In this document: positions 63,359-64,000 of the stretch, piece by piece
Layout: every line of letters starts with the position of its first letter
Position numbering within the stretch: the stretch's first letter is position 1
Origin: Algirhabdus cladophorae
GTDB lineage: Bacteria; Pseudomonadota; Alphaproteobacteria; Rhodobacterales; Rhodobacteraceae
Length of the DNA: 64,000 nucleotides
Direction: 5' to 3'
Assembly (NCBI RefSeq): GCF_044772865.1
Contig: NZ_CP173029.1
Location: 1,240,001 to 1,304,000, forward strand
The notes under the pieces: model-generated
Databases searched by the model: none
What the model saw: only the letters and a program-made list of their open reading frames with translations
What the model was told of the DNA's origin: nothing
Position numbers and translations under genes: made by a program

Positions 63359-64000
63359 ATGAAACCGATAAAGACGATACTTTTGGGTGCCGGATTGTTG
63401 ATGCTGACGGCCTGTGGTGCGATTGAGACCACCACACGGAACGCGCCAACCCCATCTGGGCTGAACACACTACAATCGACACCAGCGCCCAAGGCGACGT
63501 CCTACAAAGTAGTCGACTACACGTTGCGTGTGCCGGCCACCCTCAGCGTGAGCGAAGCCAACACATATTACCCCGTCGCCGACATCGTCTGGCGCGGTGA
63601 CCCCATGGGTGACCGTCATTTGCAAGTGGCACGGATGTTCCAAACCTCGCTTGAGACGGCTATGCCCAGCATGAAGGGCACGCAGGATGTGAAGCTGACC
63701 ATCGAATTGGTGCGCTTTCATTCCCTGACCGAACGCGCGCGCTACACAGTGGGCGGTGTGCACAACATGGTGTGGAACATGGAGATCCGTGACGCCGCAA
63801 CCGGGGTTGTCTTGCAGCCCATGCAGCGGGTTGAGACCAACTTGCCAGCTTTGGGCGGTGCTGCAGCCATTGCGGCTGATACGCGGGGTAACACACAAAA
63901 GCGCCGGGTTCTTGAACACCTGACCCAGCATTTTGCCCGCGATTTCGGTGCGATCCCGCAGCGGACCCTGGCCGAGACTGTGGAAATCAGCCGCCGTTAA
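63359..64000 (+). CDS. DUF6778-like lipoprotein
   Basis: The 213-residue protein starts at the ATG at 63359, just after GGAGG. It has a lipoprotein signal peptide (LLMLTACGA), then a compact domain with VADIVWRGDPMGDRH and VKLTIELVRFHSLTERARY. The matching of this family is from memory; function is unknown. Its stop codon is at the last base of the window, so the gene is complete. Confidence 0.8.
   Translation: MKPIKTILLGAGLLMLTACGAIETTTRNAPTPSGLNTLQSTPAPKATSYKVVDYTLRVPATLSVSEANTYYPVADIVWRGDPMGDRHLQVARMFQTSLETAMPSMKGTQDVKLTIELVRFHSLTERARYTVGGVHNMVWNMEIRDAATGVVLQPMQRVETNLPALGGAAAIAADTRGNTQKRRVLEHLTQHFARDFGAIPQRTLAETVEISRR

Overview
The window reads as chromosome of an alphaproteobacterium of the order Rhodobacterales, most likely the Roseobacter group. 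This rests on recognisable gene neighbourhoods (trpGDC-moaC-moeA-lexA-comEC-gltX-gltA; edd-eda beside glnE; ccmE, holin and endolysin genes, ccmF, ccmH), a GTTC-N7-GTTC SOS box, a fused indolepyruvate oxidoreductase, a B12-dependent ribonucleotide reductase and a Rhodobacterales gene-transfer-agent (GTA) type holin. No lineage was tested by search. No insertion sequence, complete prophage or CRISPR array was seen. There is one tRNA gene, tRNA-Pro(UGG).

Layout. 0-8.7 kb: a secreted muramidase-like protein, a LysR regulator divergent from fused iorAB, an acyltransferase, murI, argC and ccmE. 8.7-12.4 kb: an endolysin and holin pair sits inside the cytochrome c maturation genes (ccmE, then ccmF-ccmH), followed by an enoyl-CoA hydratase. 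13.4-17.8 kb: a tightly overlapping six-gene minus-strand operon combines a LolD/MacB-type ABC transporter, an NTF2-like periplasmic protein, two small exported proteins whose predicted mature N-terminus is histidine (NikK/DUF4198-like and NikL-like), and a ZnuA-like binding protein lacking half of its usual ligands. It looks like an unusual metal-handling system and is the least explained locus here. 18-33 kb: gltA, gltX, comEC, lexA, the coupled trpGDC-moaC-moeA operon, an opposite-strand divergent polysaccharide deacetylase, trpE and a PpiD-like foldase.

33-43 kb: an aminotransferase, a xanthine phosphoribosyltransferase, fabI with a LysE exporter, pdxH, a double cold-shock protein, a DUF192 protein, tRNA-Pro, a lipoprotein and nrdJ. 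43-47 kb: an EF-hand protein and ilvB/ilvN. The ilv genes are preceded by a previously unlisted 11-residue leader peptide (M-N-R-I-L-V-V-V-G-I-G) and an intrinsic terminator, so attenuation by branched-chain amino acids is likely. 47-54 kb: a two-component system diverges from a TRAP transporter operon, with a 20-bp near-palindrome between them. 54-64 kb: GNAT, VOC, Bpt, RDD, DUF2852 and YbaK-type genes, glnE, the Entner-Doudoroff pair edd-eda under a LacI-type operator, and a DUF6778-like lipoprotein.

The genes are mostly housekeeping. Regulation is visible directly at several points: the SOS box at lexA, an NrdR-like box at nrdJ, a GTTAGCGCTAAC operator at edd, the ilv attenuator, and unexplained dyads at fabI/pdxH and the TRAP operon. 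Functions are assigned from motifs and remembered family features; no database search was run.
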